Source: Microvirga pudoricolor (GTDB lineage: Bacteria; Pseudomonadota; Alphaproteobacteria; Rhizobiales; Beijerinckiaceae). From it: DNA of 64,000 bases. Below the pieces are notes generated by a model. That model was given only the letters and a program-made list of their open reading frames with translations, was not told where the DNA came from and did not search any database. Position numbers and translations under genes: made by a program. Positions 1 to 8,267 of the stretch are shown here, piece after piece. The stretch spans positions 62,001 to 126,000 of the forward strand of contig NZ_JAFEMB010000001.1 of the NCBI RefSeq assembly GCF_016892705.1. Direction: 5' to 3'. How positions within the stretch are numbered: position 1 is the first letter of the stretch; each line of letters opens with the position of its first letter.

Positions 1-1056
1 CAGGACGCACACCACCGCGCAGCGTTCGTCCGATGCGGCCCGGAACGCGTGGGCGCGCATGTCCACCCAGAGGAAATCCGGGCGCCCGTCCCGCGCGGCG
101 GCCCGGGGCTCCGGCGGAAAGCCCGATTCGCCCGTCTTGAGCCGGATCTGCGCCGAGACGGCGCGTCGGGAATGGACGGCGTCGCTCAAGGTTTTCAGGT
201 AGGTCGGGCGATCGCCCACATGCACCCGCGTGAACAGCCCGCTGCCCGTCAGCGCCGCGGGCTGGACCCCGAGCAGGACGGAAGCCGCCGGGGTGGCGCG
301 CAGCACCGCGCCCTGCGAATCGTGCCAGGTCACGAGATCGTCGATGGCGTACAGCGTTCCCGCCTCGCAGCTCTCGGCGGAAAGCTTTAGGTCGCGCAGG
401 AGACGCTGCATCCGGCGATCCGCGAAGAGGAGCGAGGCCACGTGGCCGAACGCGAAGGATACGGCGATGAGCAGGGCCTCGCCCCAGGGCAAGACCGCGT
501 CCCCGGTCCCCGCGATCCCCGGTGTTCCGGCCCCCTGCTCCATCCACGCCGCCACGATCCAGGCCGAGACCGCAAGGACGGCCGCAAAGGCGGTCATGCG
601 TCGGGACGGGAAGGCGGCAGCGTCGGCGACGACCAGAAGGCCCGCACCCGCCACCGCCGCGAGAGGAACCGGCGCCGTCAGGGCGGCGCCGAGGATGCAC
701 GCCGTGAGGGCGGCGGACACCAGACCTTGCGCAAGGGCGATCCGGCCCGTGCGCGACAGGACGAACACCGCCGCCAGAGGGGCCAGCGCCGTCAGGACGA
801 CGGCGCACTCGATCGCGAGCGGGGCGCGCGCGCCGATGAGCAGGAGCGGCAGCGCCACGAGAGCCGCGAGCGCGGTGGCCGTCCGGGCCACCGCGAACCG
901 TTCGCGGCGCGCATCGTCCACGGAGCGGCCCGGCGCGGGCAGCAGGCCGGAGAGCCAGCCGTCCAACCATGTCCATGTGAGATTCGTCTGCAAGGCACAC
1001 CCGTGGCGGCGCATCGGCCGATTCCGAAACCGCCCCAACCCTGCCGGACCCGCCAT
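1..1056 (-). CDS. Membrane-anchored PAS sensor histidine kinase, N-terminal part (DivJ-like), truncated by window edge
   Basis: An open frame of 352 codons starts at the ATG at 1056 and runs off the left edge, so the kinase core is not visible. Residues about 55-205 hold roughly six hydrophobic segments. They are followed by a PAS-like region from about residue 225, with a Trp-His-Asp-Ser turn and a stretch reading LFTRVHVGDRPTYLKTL. Polytopic N-terminus plus this PAS-like block resembles the DivJ/PleC-type cell-cycle kinases of Hyphomicrobiales, and DivJ is the best guess. It is transcribed divergently from the small membrane protein at 1281. The family as sensor kinase is fairly safe; the DivJ identity is inference, because no H-box or ATPase domain can be checked here. 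Confidence 0.6.
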   Translation of the reverse strand, partial: MAGPAGLGRFRNRPMRRHGCALQTNLTWTWLDGWLSGLLPAPGRSVDDARRERFAVARTATALAALVALPLLLIGARAPLAIECAVVLTALAPLAAVFVLSRTGRIALAQGLVSAALTACILGAALTAPVPLAAVAGAGLLVVADAAAFPSRRMTAFAAVLAVSAWIVAAWMEQGAGTPGIAGTGDAVLPWGEALLIAVSFAFGHVASLLFADRRMQRLLRDLKLSAESCEAGTLYAIDDLVTWHDSQGAVLRATPAASVLLGVQPAALTGSGLFTRVHVGDRPTYLKTLSDAVHSRRAVSAQIRLKTGESGFPPEPRAAARDGRPDFLWVDMRAHAFRAASDERCAVVCVL

Positions 1057-1280
1057 AAGCGAACCCTTAACGCGGCGCGCCGGCAGCCGGACCGTGCCCC
1101 CGGCCCGGGGGCTCGCGCCACTTTCCGAACATAGAATTTAACAGGAGCGGCAAAGATTTATCGCGCTTTAAGACTTCGTTCACGCTGTTCGCACATCCGG
1201 CCCCGCCCGCCATGCGCAAAGCGTCCCGGAGCCGCTATGATGCGGGCCGGCCGGTTTCCGGCGCGCATTGTTGACTGCTG

Positions 1281-1610
1281 ATGTTTTGGTTGCTGCGAGC
1301 CGCCGTCATTGTCGGCGTCATCTTTTATCTCTCTCCCGTGCGCCAGGGCGGCGATCCGCTCGCGCTGGCCTCGGCGGCGCTCGGCTGGATCGGGATCGTG
1401 CCCGCATCCGGATCGCCAACACCCCACCCGGAGACGGGCGCGAAGCTCGAGACCCTGTGGAAGGCCCTGCCGGACACGGCCAAGCAGGCGGTGGTCGACG
1501 AACTGGTCAACCGGTCGGGCCTCGCGCCCGCCCCGAAGGGCGCGGATACGCTGCACCCCGGCGACCGCAAGCCCGCCTGGCGCGGCGAGGGCCATAAACC
1601 GCAGGGCTGA
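1281..1610 (+). CDS. Small hypothetical protein with one N-terminal membrane segment
   Basis: A 109-residue protein. Residues 2-19 (starting FWLLRAAVIVGVIFYLSPV) form a membrane anchor or uncleaved signal. A weakly helical domain follows, with the block LWKALPDTAKQAVVDELV at about residues 60-77, and the tail is basic and proline-rich. There is no strong Shine-Dalgarno before the ATG. It is divergent from the sensor kinase at 1-1056, and a similar small membrane protein often accompanies that kinase in related genomes (from memory, not searched). Function unknown. Confidence 0.6.
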   Translation: MFWLLRAAVIVGVIFYLSPVRQGGDPLALASAALGWIGIVPASGSPTPHPETGAKLETLWKALPDTAKQAVVDELVNRSGLAPAPKGADTLHPGDRKPAWRGEGHKPQG

Positions 1611-1637
1611 AGCGATCCCCGCATATCGCCTGCAAAT

Positions 1638-1650
1638 TGATTTCAAATCA
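1638..1650. promoter_or_regulatory. Palindrome in the RTX gene promoter region
   Basis: A 13-base near-perfect palindrome, TGATTTCAAATCA (six-base arms around one C), lies in an AT-rich stretch about 100 bases before the RTX gene, in an otherwise GC-rich window. It could be an operator for the RTX gene or part of the end of the preceding transcript. No regulator can be assigned. Confidence 0.25.
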
Positions 1651-1750
1651 TATCGACTGTCAATATTATCGATCTTGAGATTTATACTTCCGATTTGAAG
1701 CATCCGAGAGTAAATTCGCACGGTTCTACATGGCGCGAGGTTGGTCCATC

Positions 1751-3400
1751 ATGTCCCGTGCTCCCGCTTTCGTCCGCTCGAACCTACCCGATGAGACCCT
1801 GCTGCGAGGAACCGGAGCGCGCGACCGCCTCACGGGCGGCCCGGGCGCGGATGTCCTGCTGGGGCTCGGCGGGGACGACCGGCTCGAAGGCGGCCGGGGC
1901 AGCGACGTCCTCCTGGGAGGCGACGGCGACGACCTTTTGTCCGGCGGACCGGGCGGCGATCACCTCGTGGGAGGCGCAGGCCGCGACGTCTTCCGGGACA
2001 GCCTCGGCGCCAACGTCATGGCGGGCGGGGGCGGCGACGACCTTTTCCTGGGAGCGGGAGCCTCGGCGCATCAGGACGTTCTGACGGGCGACGCGGGGCG
2101 GGATACGTTCGCGCTCGGCGCGGCCCTGGATCCGGGCTCAGTGGCCGATGTGGTCACCGATTTCGCCGCCGGGCCGGGCGGGGATCTCAACGATCTGGCC
2201 GGCCTGCTTCCGGCCCTGCGCATGGAGCCGCTCGCGGGGGTCAATCCTTTCGCGACGGGGCATCTCTCCCTGGAGACCCTGGGCGACGGGACCGCCCTGG
2301 TGGCGAGCGCGTCGGGAGGCCTGTTTCCCGAGGACGCAAGGGTCGTTCTCGTGCTCCAGGGCATCGATCGCGCCTCGCTGACGGCCGACAACTTCACGCC
2401 CGCCTATCCACCCTTGCGCGCCACGCCCAACGGGACGGCGCAGGACGACATCCTCGCGGGCATGGACGGCGGCCACCCGATCTGGGGCTATGGCGGCAAC
2501 GACACCATCTGGGCGGGCGCCGGCGACGATCATCTCATGGGCGGCCCCGGCCGGGACGTGCTTCTCGGCCATGGCGGCGCCGACACCATCGAAGGCGGCG
2601 TGGGCAGCGACTGGATCGATGCGGGTGCGGGGAACGACCTGATTTTCGGCAACGAGCACGACGATACGATCCTCGGCGGCGCAGGCGACGACGTGATCCA
2701 CGCGGACCCGGACTGGCGCGACGGCAACCGCTACAGGCCCGCTCCGCCCGGCGGCAGCGATTTCATCGATGCGGGCGACGGCAACGACGTCATCTACGAT
2801 TGGCGCGCGGGCAACTACGACCACGGCAACACCATCCTGGGCGGCGCGGGCGACGACCTTTTCTATTACACGTCCGGGAGGCCCGACATCCTGGCCTACG
2901 AGTTCTATCCCATCGAGGGCGTGGATCGGCTCACCGGCGGCGCGGGCCGCGACACCTTCCGGCTGGAGAACATCTTCGATTCCGTCGGCGACGTCGTCAC
3001 CGATTTCGAGGCGGGGCCGGGCGGCGACATCATCGACTACACGCCCCTTCTCAACGATCTCGGCGGGGGCGATCCCTTCCGCAACGGCTACCTGTCCTTC
3101 GAGCAGGCGGGAACCAGCACGCTGATCACGGGCCTCCACCCCTGGCTCGGGATTCCGACCGTGTTCCTCACCCTCGAGAACACCCGTATCGAGGATCTCA
3201 CGCGGGACAATTTCGTGCCGCCTTTCGACCCGCAGGCCGACGGGATTCTCCCGCACCCGCTCTGGACCGCCGGGACGGGCGCGGAGCCAACGGAGGGCGT
3301 TCCGGAGCATCCGGACTGGAGCCCCGCGGATCTCCTCGGCAACGCGAGCCGCCATGGCCTGCCCGACTTTTCCCCCGACGATGTCGATCCCTATGGCTGA
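1751..3400 (+). CDS. RTX-type calcium-binding repeat protein (hemolysin-type repeats)
   Basis: A 549-residue acidic, Gly/Asp-rich protein built from GGxGxDxLxGG nonapeptide repeats. These form calcium-binding parallel beta-rolls and are typical of proteins exported by type I secretion. Repeat blocks lie at about residues 20-105 and 230-400. Each block is followed by a similar non-repeat module with the signature DVVTDFxAGPGGDxxD, then a Leu-rich stretch and a beta-rich segment, so the protein looks internally duplicated. No protease or lipase active site was seen and no type I secretion genes are nearby. ATG 1751 is preferred over 1730 because a GAGG lies upstream of it. Likely secreted or surface; its activity is unknown. 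Confidence 0.8.
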   Translation: MSRAPAFVRSNLPDETLLRGTGARDRLTGGPGADVLLGLGGDDRLEGGRGSDVLLGGDGDDLLSGGPGGDHLVGGAGRDVFRDSLGANVMAGGGGDDLFLGAGASAHQDVLTGDAGRDTFALGAALDPGSVADVVTDFAAGPGGDLNDLAGLLPALRMEPLAGVNPFATGHLSLETLGDGTALVASASGGLFPEDARVVLVLQGIDRASLTADNFTPAYPPLRATPNGTAQDDILAGMDGGHPIWGYGGNDTIWAGAGDDHLMGGPGRDVLLGHGGADTIEGGVGSDWIDAGAGNDLIFGNEHDDTILGGAGDDVIHADPDWRDGNRYRPAPPGGSDFIDAGDGNDVIYDWRAGNYDHGNTILGGAGDDLFYYTSGRPDILAYEFYPIEGVDRLTGGAGRDTFRLENIFDSVGDVVTDFEAGPGGDIIDYTPLLNDLGGGDPFRNGYLSFEQAGTSTLITGLHPWLGIPTVFLTLENTRIEDLTRDNFVPPFDPQADGILPHPLWTAGTGAEPTEGVPEHPDWSPADLLGNASRHGLPDFSPDDVDPYG

Positions 3401-3461
3401 CCGGTCGCCAAAGGTCCGGGCCATGCCTATATGAGGCGTGTTCACCGATGCCTGGAAAGCC

Positions 3462-3887
3462 ATGCTGCCGCCAATCGACGAGATCGTCGCGAATTTCGAG
3501 CTGATCGATGACTGGGAGGAGCGCTACCGCTACCTCATCGAGCTCGGCCGCCAGAACGAGAAGCTGCCCGAGGAGGCTTATAGCGACACCAACAAGGTCC
3601 AGGGCTGCGCGAGCCAGGTCTGGCTGGTGACGGATTTCGAGCCGCAGGGCGACCGTCCGGTCCTCCACCTGAAGGGCGACAGCGACGCCCACATCGTGCG
3701 CGGCCTCATCGCCCTCATCACGGCGCTCTACCGCGGCAAGACGCCGCCTGAGGTCCTGTCGACGGATGCCATGGGCCTGTTCAAGGAATTGGGGCTGTCC
3801 GAGCACCTGACGCCGCAGCGCTCCAACGGCGTCAGGTCCATGGTCGAGCGGGTCCGTCACGACGCCCAGGCCGCGATGGCGGTCTAG
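3462..3887 (+). CDS. sufE: Cysteine desulfuration protein SufE
   Basis: SufE accepts persulfide sulfur from the cysteine desulfurase SufS and hands it to the SUF Fe-S cluster scaffold. The 141-residue product has the SufE hallmark DDWEERYRYLIELGR near the N-terminus and the acceptor cysteine in NKVQGCASQVW, with the conserved QGC(A/S)S loop. The length is normal for the family. ATG 3462 gives the typical N-terminus MLPPIDEI; an in-frame GTG at 3438 would add eight residues. It stands alone, with no other suf genes in the window. It is convergent with the DUF6456 gene. Confidence 0.93.
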   Translation: MLPPIDEIVANFELIDDWEERYRYLIELGRQNEKLPEEAYSDTNKVQGCASQVWLVTDFEPQGDRPVLHLKGDSDAHIVRGLIALITALYRGKTPPEVLSTDAMGLFKELGLSEHLTPQRSNGVRSMVERVRHDAQAAMAV

Positions 3888-3936
3888 AGCCGGCGCCCTC
3901 GCAAGGCGGGCCGGAACTCGGACCCGGGGGCAGGCG

Positions 3937-4872
3937 CTAGCGTTGCGTCCGGCCGCCCTCGATCACCACCGCCTGCCAGGCTCGGATGCCGCGCGAGGCT
4001 GCGGGGCCACGGGCCGAGGCCTCCAGACCGTAATGCTCCGCCAGCCGCTTGAGGGCGAGCCCGACCACGACCTTGGCCGAGCGGGGTGGCCAGCGGCGCT
4101 CGCGTTCGATGAGTTCGAGCCCCTTCAGGAACCCGCACAGGTCTGTCAGCAGGTCGCCGAAATCGGCGCCCACCGCGTCGAAGGCGTGGCGGACACGCTG
4201 GCGCGCGGCGATCATCCGGTCCGTGGCCTCCCCCGGCGCGGAGGGACCGGCCGCGCTCGGCGCCTCCCAGCGCGAGGTCACGCCGGGCAGCATGCCCGCG
4301 AGGGTGATGTCCACCCGCAGGCGCTCCCCCGCCTGGTACGAGGCCTCGTCGATGAGGCTCTGGCCGTCCCGCCCCTTGCGGCGGCGCAGCCATTGGAGCG
4401 GGCTCTCGTGCTGGTTGGCCAGGAGGTAGCCCCGCCCCTCCTCGGTGAGCACCACCATCGGCTCCAGCCTTCCGTGCTGGGCCCGGTAGGAATCCCCCTC
4501 GGGATCGCGGTCTGAGGCGGCGCGGCGGCGCAGATGCGCGCGTCCGGCCTCCATGATGCGCAGGGTTCGGGAGGCCTCCCCCGTCCACTCGACCAGATTC
4601 CGGCGCTCCAGCAGGGATGCGTCGGCTGTCGGGAAGCGGCCCGCGCTGACCGACAGGCCCGAAGCGGCACGACTCACGAGCACCGCCCCCTCCTCCACCG
4701 GATCGACCCGGCCCAGACCGCCCTCCTGCCCCAGTGCTCGCAGAAGCCTGAGGGCGCCCTTGGGCAGCGGACCGGAATCGCCTCCCCCCGCCCCACCGCC
4801 TTTCCCGCTTCCATGGCTCGGACGGCTCTTCCAATCCTGAGCCTTACGGTCGCAATCGCCATTTTTGTTCAT
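3937..4872 (-). CDS. DUF6456 domain-containing protein
   Basis: A 311-residue protein of unknown function. The N-terminal half contains a winged-helix-like region (ALRLLRALGQEGG, then a Leu-Val-Glu-Trp stretch) and a basic segment. The C-terminal half, from the block SPLQWLRRRKGRDGQSLID at about residues 155-173 onward, matches DUF6456. That block continues through ARQRVRHAFDAVG, LTDLCGFLKGLE and RWPPRSAKVVVGLALKRLAEHYGL. The ATG at 4872 (MNKNGD) is preferred; the open frame continues upstream without a better start. A sigma-70-like promoter and a DnaA-box-like sequence lie just upstream. It may be a DNA-binding regulator, but that is inferred only from the helix-rich pattern. Confidence 0.75.
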   Translation of the reverse strand: MNKNGDCDRKAQDWKSRPSHGSGKGGGAGGGDSGPLPKGALRLLRALGQEGGLGRVDPVEEGAVLVSRAASGLSVSAGRFPTADASLLERRNLVEWTGEASRTLRIMEAGRAHLRRRAASDRDPEGDSYRAQHGRLEPMVVLTEEGRGYLLANQHESPLQWLRRRKGRDGQSLIDEASYQAGERLRVDITLAGMLPGVTSRWEAPSAAGPSAPGEATDRMIAARQRVRHAFDAVGADFGDLLTDLCGFLKGLELIERERRWPPRSAKVVVGLALKRLAEHYGLEASARGPAASRGIRAWQAVVIEGGRTQR

Positions 4873-4920
4873 GTTTTGTTCTCTATAAAACCAGAGCGGG
4901 GACCGAGTCCCCGGGTCGCT

Positions 4921-4949
4921 TATCGTGACGCATGGCGTTCGAGAGTCAA
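4921..4949 (-). promoter_or_regulatory. Candidate promoter of the DUF6456 gene
   Basis: Read on the minus strand, TTGACT is followed after 17 bases by ACGATA, about 50 bases before the chosen ATG at 4872. The -35 is good, the -10 is weak, and the spacing is ideal for a housekeeping promoter. Confidence 0.4.
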
Positions 4950-4963
4950 CCAAGGGTGGGCGT

Positions 4964-4972
4964 TGTGGATAA
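4964..4972 (-). promoter_or_regulatory. DnaA-box-like 9-mer upstream of the DUF6456 gene
   Basis: TTATCCACA on the minus strand is an exact match to the DnaA box consensus, with a weaker neighbour (TGTCCACAG) a few bases away. It lies just upstream of the candidate -35. A second exact copy is at 12323, also ahead of a leftward gene of unknown function. Confidence 0.4.
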
Positions 4973-5123
4973 GGCTGTGGACAGGGTGAGCTCTTGCGGA
5001 TCGCGACGCCGGCGGGACCTCTGCCCTGGCCCCGCCGAGACCCGCGGAGAAGCGGCCGACGTGGTCGGCTACGGCCCATGTCAAGTTCGCGGCGGGCTTG
5101 TTACGGCAGCAGACCAGGCCAAC

Positions 5124-5146
5124 AAAAAAGCCGCCCGGAGGCGGCT
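5124..5146 (-). terminator. Intrinsic terminator of the MucR/Ros gene
   Basis: On the minus strand, AGCCGCC, a four-base loop and GGCGGCT form a 7-bp GC-rich hairpin followed directly by a run of six T. It lies about 35 bases after the stop of the MucR/Ros gene. Confidence 0.85.
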
Positions 5147-5180
5147 CTTGTCGGGCGCCGGAGCGCCGAAGAGGGCTCGA

Positions 5181-5609
5181 TCAGCCGCGCGCGGAGCGGC
5201 GCTTGCGGCGCTGCTGGCCGAGGCCCATCTCCTTCGCCAGCTCGGAACGGGCCTTGGCGTAGTTCGGGGCGACCATCGGGTAATCGACCGGCAGGTTCCA
5301 TTTCTCGCGGTACTGCTCAGGCGTCATGTTGTACTGCGTGCGCAGGTGGCGCTTGAGCGACTTGAACTTCTTGCCGTCCTCCAGGCACACGATGTAGTCC
5401 GGCGTGACCGACTTCTTCAACGGAACGGCGGGCTTGGGAGCCTCTGCCGGAGCCTCGACGGTGCCGCCACCGACACGCAGCAGGGCCGTGTGAACATCGT
5501 TGATCAGCATCGGTAGATCGGCCGACGGAACGGAGTTGTTGCTCACGTAAGCGGATACGATGTCGGCCGCCAATTCAATGTAGTTCGAGGTGGCGAGAGA
5601 ATCGCTCAT
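5181..5609 (-). CDS. MucR/Ros-family transcriptional regulator lacking zinc ligands
   Basis: A 142-residue member of the Ros/MucR family of pleiotropic, H-NS-like DNA-binding proteins, which repress AT-rich promoters. An N-terminal helical oligomerisation region (residues 5-47) is joined by a Pro/Ala linker to the Ros-type finger at about 72-110, followed by the conserved [10 protein letters not shown] and a basic tail. The finger would normally use Cys-x2-Cys/Asp-x9-His-x3/4-His. Here the ligand positions read Cys75, Asp78, His88 and then Gln92-Tyr93, so the last His is absent. Zinc-independent relatives are known in Mesorhizobium, so this is probably functional. A strong terminator follows it. 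It stands alone, with a long AT-rich leader that may be autoregulatory. Confidence 0.9.
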   Translation of the reverse strand: MSDSLATSNYIELAADIVSAYVSNNSVPSADLPMLINDVHTALLRVGGGTVEAPAEAPKPAVPLKKSVTPDYIVCLEDGKKFKSLKRHLRTQYNMTPEQYREKWNLPVDYPMVAPNYAKARSELAKEMGLGQQRRKRRSARG

Positions 5610-6046
5610 AATAATAGTTTTCCTTTCTGATCCCTACGACGAAGCGAATACCGGCGCCGACATGAACTTCGGAAGTCTTTCCGAACGTCGCGCCTGATTT
5701 CCATTTCGGATCGCCGCAACAGGTGCAGTACGCAGCTCTGAAATCGTGATCGAAGCCTGAGTTATGTCAATTTCCGTCTAATTACAAGACGGCAACCGCG
5801 AAAACTTTGGAAAACTGTGCATCAACTTGCGCGATCAAATAAAAGCGATCAATCCCGCAGCCCGGCGCTTCCGAACGGGAAGAGTTGCCGTCCCTCTGCG
5901 AGGCAGCCATTCTGCAGGAACGTTCTTGAGGAATATTGTGCTTTATTGTTGAACCGCGCGCTCGGCAAGCATTAACTCGTCCGGTAGGCTTCCTTTCGGG
6001 TCGCCCGCCCTATTTCGAATGCTTGAACCGTAGCCGGACATCCTTG
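5610..6046. other. Intergenic region between the MucR/Ros gene and ptrB
   Basis: No convincing gene on either strand in 437 bases. It is clearly more AT-rich than the flanking coding DNA and must hold the divergent promoters of both genes. A small inverted repeat, CCGTCT and AGACGG seven bases apart, lies at 5774-5792. AT-rich upstream DNA is what MucR-type proteins bind, so autoregulation is plausible but unproven. Confidence 0.6.
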
Positions 6047-8158
6047 ATGAAGCTTGAATCCCTGCCCAATCCGCCTCTTCCCGACGCGCCCGCCGCTCCA
6101 AAGCATCCCCATGTCTTCACGGCTCACGGCGTCGAGATCCATGACGACTACGCCTGGATCAAGGCCGAGAACTGGAAGGACGTCCTCAAGGACCCGGCCG
6201 CCTTGCCGGCGGACATCCGGGCTTACCTCGAGGCCGAGAACGCCTTCGCGGCGGCTGCCTTCGCGGGCCAGGACGGCCTGCGGGACAAGCTCATCGCCGA
6301 GATGCGGGGACGGATCAAGGAAGACGACGCTTCCGTGCCCGAGCCGGACGGGCCGTTTGCGTATTTCACACGGTATCGTGAAGGCGGACAGCATCCCCTG
6401 GTCTGCCGGACGCCCCGGGCGGGCGGATCCGAGCAGGTGATGCTGGACGGCGACCGCGAGGCCCAGGGCCATGCCTTCTTCGATCTCGGGGGTGCCGAAC
6501 ATTCCCCCGATCATCGCTTCATGGCCTGGGGATGCGACATCAAGGGGTCGGAATACTTCACCATCCGGGTGCGCGACATCGAGGCCGCCACGGACCTGCC
6601 CGACGAAGTGCCGGGCAGTTCTGGCAGCGTGGTCTGGCAGAGCGATTCGGCGGGCTTCTATTATATCGAGCTGGACGAGAACCACCGCCCGGTGCGGGTC
6701 CGGCGTCACCGGCTCGGGACGCCCCACACGGACGACGCGGTCGTCTACGAGGAGAAGGACCCCGGCTTCTTCGTGAAGGTGGGCAGCACCCAGTCCGACG
6801 CCTACGTGCTCATCGAGGCCAGCGACCACGAAACCTCCGAGGTCTGGCTTCTCGACCGCCGCGACCCCACCGCCACGCCACGCCTCGTGGAGCCGCGGAC
6901 CCCGCGCCTGCAATACGACGTGGAGCATCACGGGGACGACCTGATCATCCTCACCAACGCCGACGGGGCCGAGGACTTCAAGATCATGACGGCGCCCCGC
7001 GAGACGCCGGGCCGGGAGCACTGGCGGGATCTGGTGCCCTACAAGCCGGGCGTGATGATCCTCTTCGCGATGCCCCTCGTGCGCCATCTGATCCGGCTGG
7101 AGCGGGAAGACGCCAAGCCGCGCATCGTCGTCCGGGATTTCGAGACCGGCCGGGAAACCACCGTAGCCTTCGACGAGGAGACCTATTCACTCGGAATCGA
7201 CCCCGGCTACGAGTACGACACGACGACGATCCGCTACCGCTACTCGTCCCTGCGCATCCCCAGCGAGGTTATGGATTACGACCTCCTGACGGGGGAGCGG
7301 GCTCTGCGGAAGCAGCAGGAAGTGCCGAGCGGACACGACCCCTCCCTTTACGTCACGCGCCGCTTGTTCGCGACCGCGCCGGACGGCGAGCAGGTGCCGA
7401 TCTCCCTGCTGCACCGGCGGGAGGTTCCCCTCGACGGCTCCGCCCCTTGTCTGCTCTACGGGTATGGATCCTACGGCATGTCGATGCCGGCCGGGTTCCG
7501 CACCAGCATCCTGTCCCTCGTCGACAGGGGCTTCGTTTATGCGATAGCCCACGTGCGGGGCGGAACCGAAAAGGGATGGCGCTGGTACCTGGAAGGCAAG
7601 CGGGAGCGCAAGCCGAACACCTTCACGGACTTCATCGCCTGCGGCGAGACGCTCATCAAGGCCGGCTACACCGCCCGCGGGCGGATCGTGGCCCATGGCG
7701 GCAGCGCCGGCGGCATGCTCATGGGGGCGGTCGCGAACCTGGCTCCGTCCCTCTTCGCTGGCATCGTGGCGGAGGTTCCATTCGTGGACGTGCTCAACAC
7801 CATGCTGGACGCCGAACTGCCCCTCACGCCGCCCGAGTGGCCCGAATGGGGCAACCCGGGCAGCGACGAGGCGGCCTTCCGGACCATCCTGGCCTATTCG
7901 CCCTACGACAACGTCAAGGCCCAGAATTACCCGGCCATCCTGGCGCTCGCGGGCCTCACGGACCCGCGCGTGACCTATTGGGAGCCCGCCAAGTGGGTGG
8001 CGCGCCTGCGGGACACCATGACGGGGGGCGGTCCCGTCGTCCTGCGCCTCAACATGGATGCGGGACACGGGGGCGCGGCGGGACGCTTCGACCGGCTGGA
8101 GGAGGTTGCCCTCGCGTATGCCTTTGCTATCAAGAGCGTGACGGGCTTCCAGACCTAG
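6047..8158 (+). CDS. ptrB: Oligopeptidase B (S9 family serine peptidase)
   Basis: A 703-residue prolyl-oligopeptidase-family enzyme that cleaves short peptides after basic residues in the cytoplasm. The N-terminal two-thirds is the beta-propeller gate. The C-terminal alpha/beta hydrolase domain carries the nucleophile Ser553 in GGSAGGM, the acid in LTDPRVTYWEP and the catalytic His in MDAGHGG. The HVRGGTEKGWRWYLEGK block is typical of oligopeptidase B. ATG 6047 gives the family-like start MKLESLPNPP; an upstream in-frame start at 5936 adds 37 unconvincing residues. No operon partner is seen. Confidence 0.92.
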   Translation: MKLESLPNPPLPDAPAAPKHPHVFTAHGVEIHDDYAWIKAENWKDVLKDPAALPADIRAYLEAENAFAAAAFAGQDGLRDKLIAEMRGRIKEDDASVPEPDGPFAYFTRYREGGQHPLVCRTPRAGGSEQVMLDGDREAQGHAFFDLGGAEHSPDHRFMAWGCDIKGSEYFTIRVRDIEAATDLPDEVPGSSGSVVWQSDSAGFYYIELDENHRPVRVRRHRLGTPHTDDAVVYEEKDPGFFVKVGSTQSDAYVLIEASDHETSEVWLLDRRDPTATPRLVEPRTPRLQYDVEHHGDDLIILTNADGAEDFKIMTAPRETPGREHWRDLVPYKPGVMILFAMPLVRHLIRLEREDAKPRIVVRDFETGRETTVAFDEETYSLGIDPGYEYDTTTIRYRYSSLRIPSEVMDYDLLTGERALRKQQEVPSGHDPSLYVTRRLFATAPDGEQVPISLLHRREVPLDGSAPCLLYGYGSYGMSMPAGFRTSILSLVDRGFVYAIAHVRGGTEKGWRWYLEGKRERKPNTFTDFIACGETLIKAGYTARGRIVAHGGSAGGMLMGAVANLAPSLFAGIVAEVPFVDVLNTMLDAELPLTPPEWPEWGNPGSDEAAFRTILAYSPYDNVKAQNYPAILALAGLTDPRVTYWEPAKWVARLRDTMTGGGPVVLRLNMDAGHGGAAGRFDRLEEVALAYAFAIKSVTGFQT

Positions 8159-8267
8159 ATTCCAGAGTTGGATTCCAAACCTGGAATCCTCGTCCGGCGG
8201 GCCCCGCCGCTGGAACAAAGTCACGAGGGCGCTATTTGGACCCTGGAAGACCGGAAGAGCTGAAACG

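Noticed and set aside
230-1141. 303-codon plus-strand frame at the left edge
   Set aside because: Arg/Ala/Ser-rich shadow of the sensor kinase on the minus strand, which shows membrane helices and a PAS-like region.
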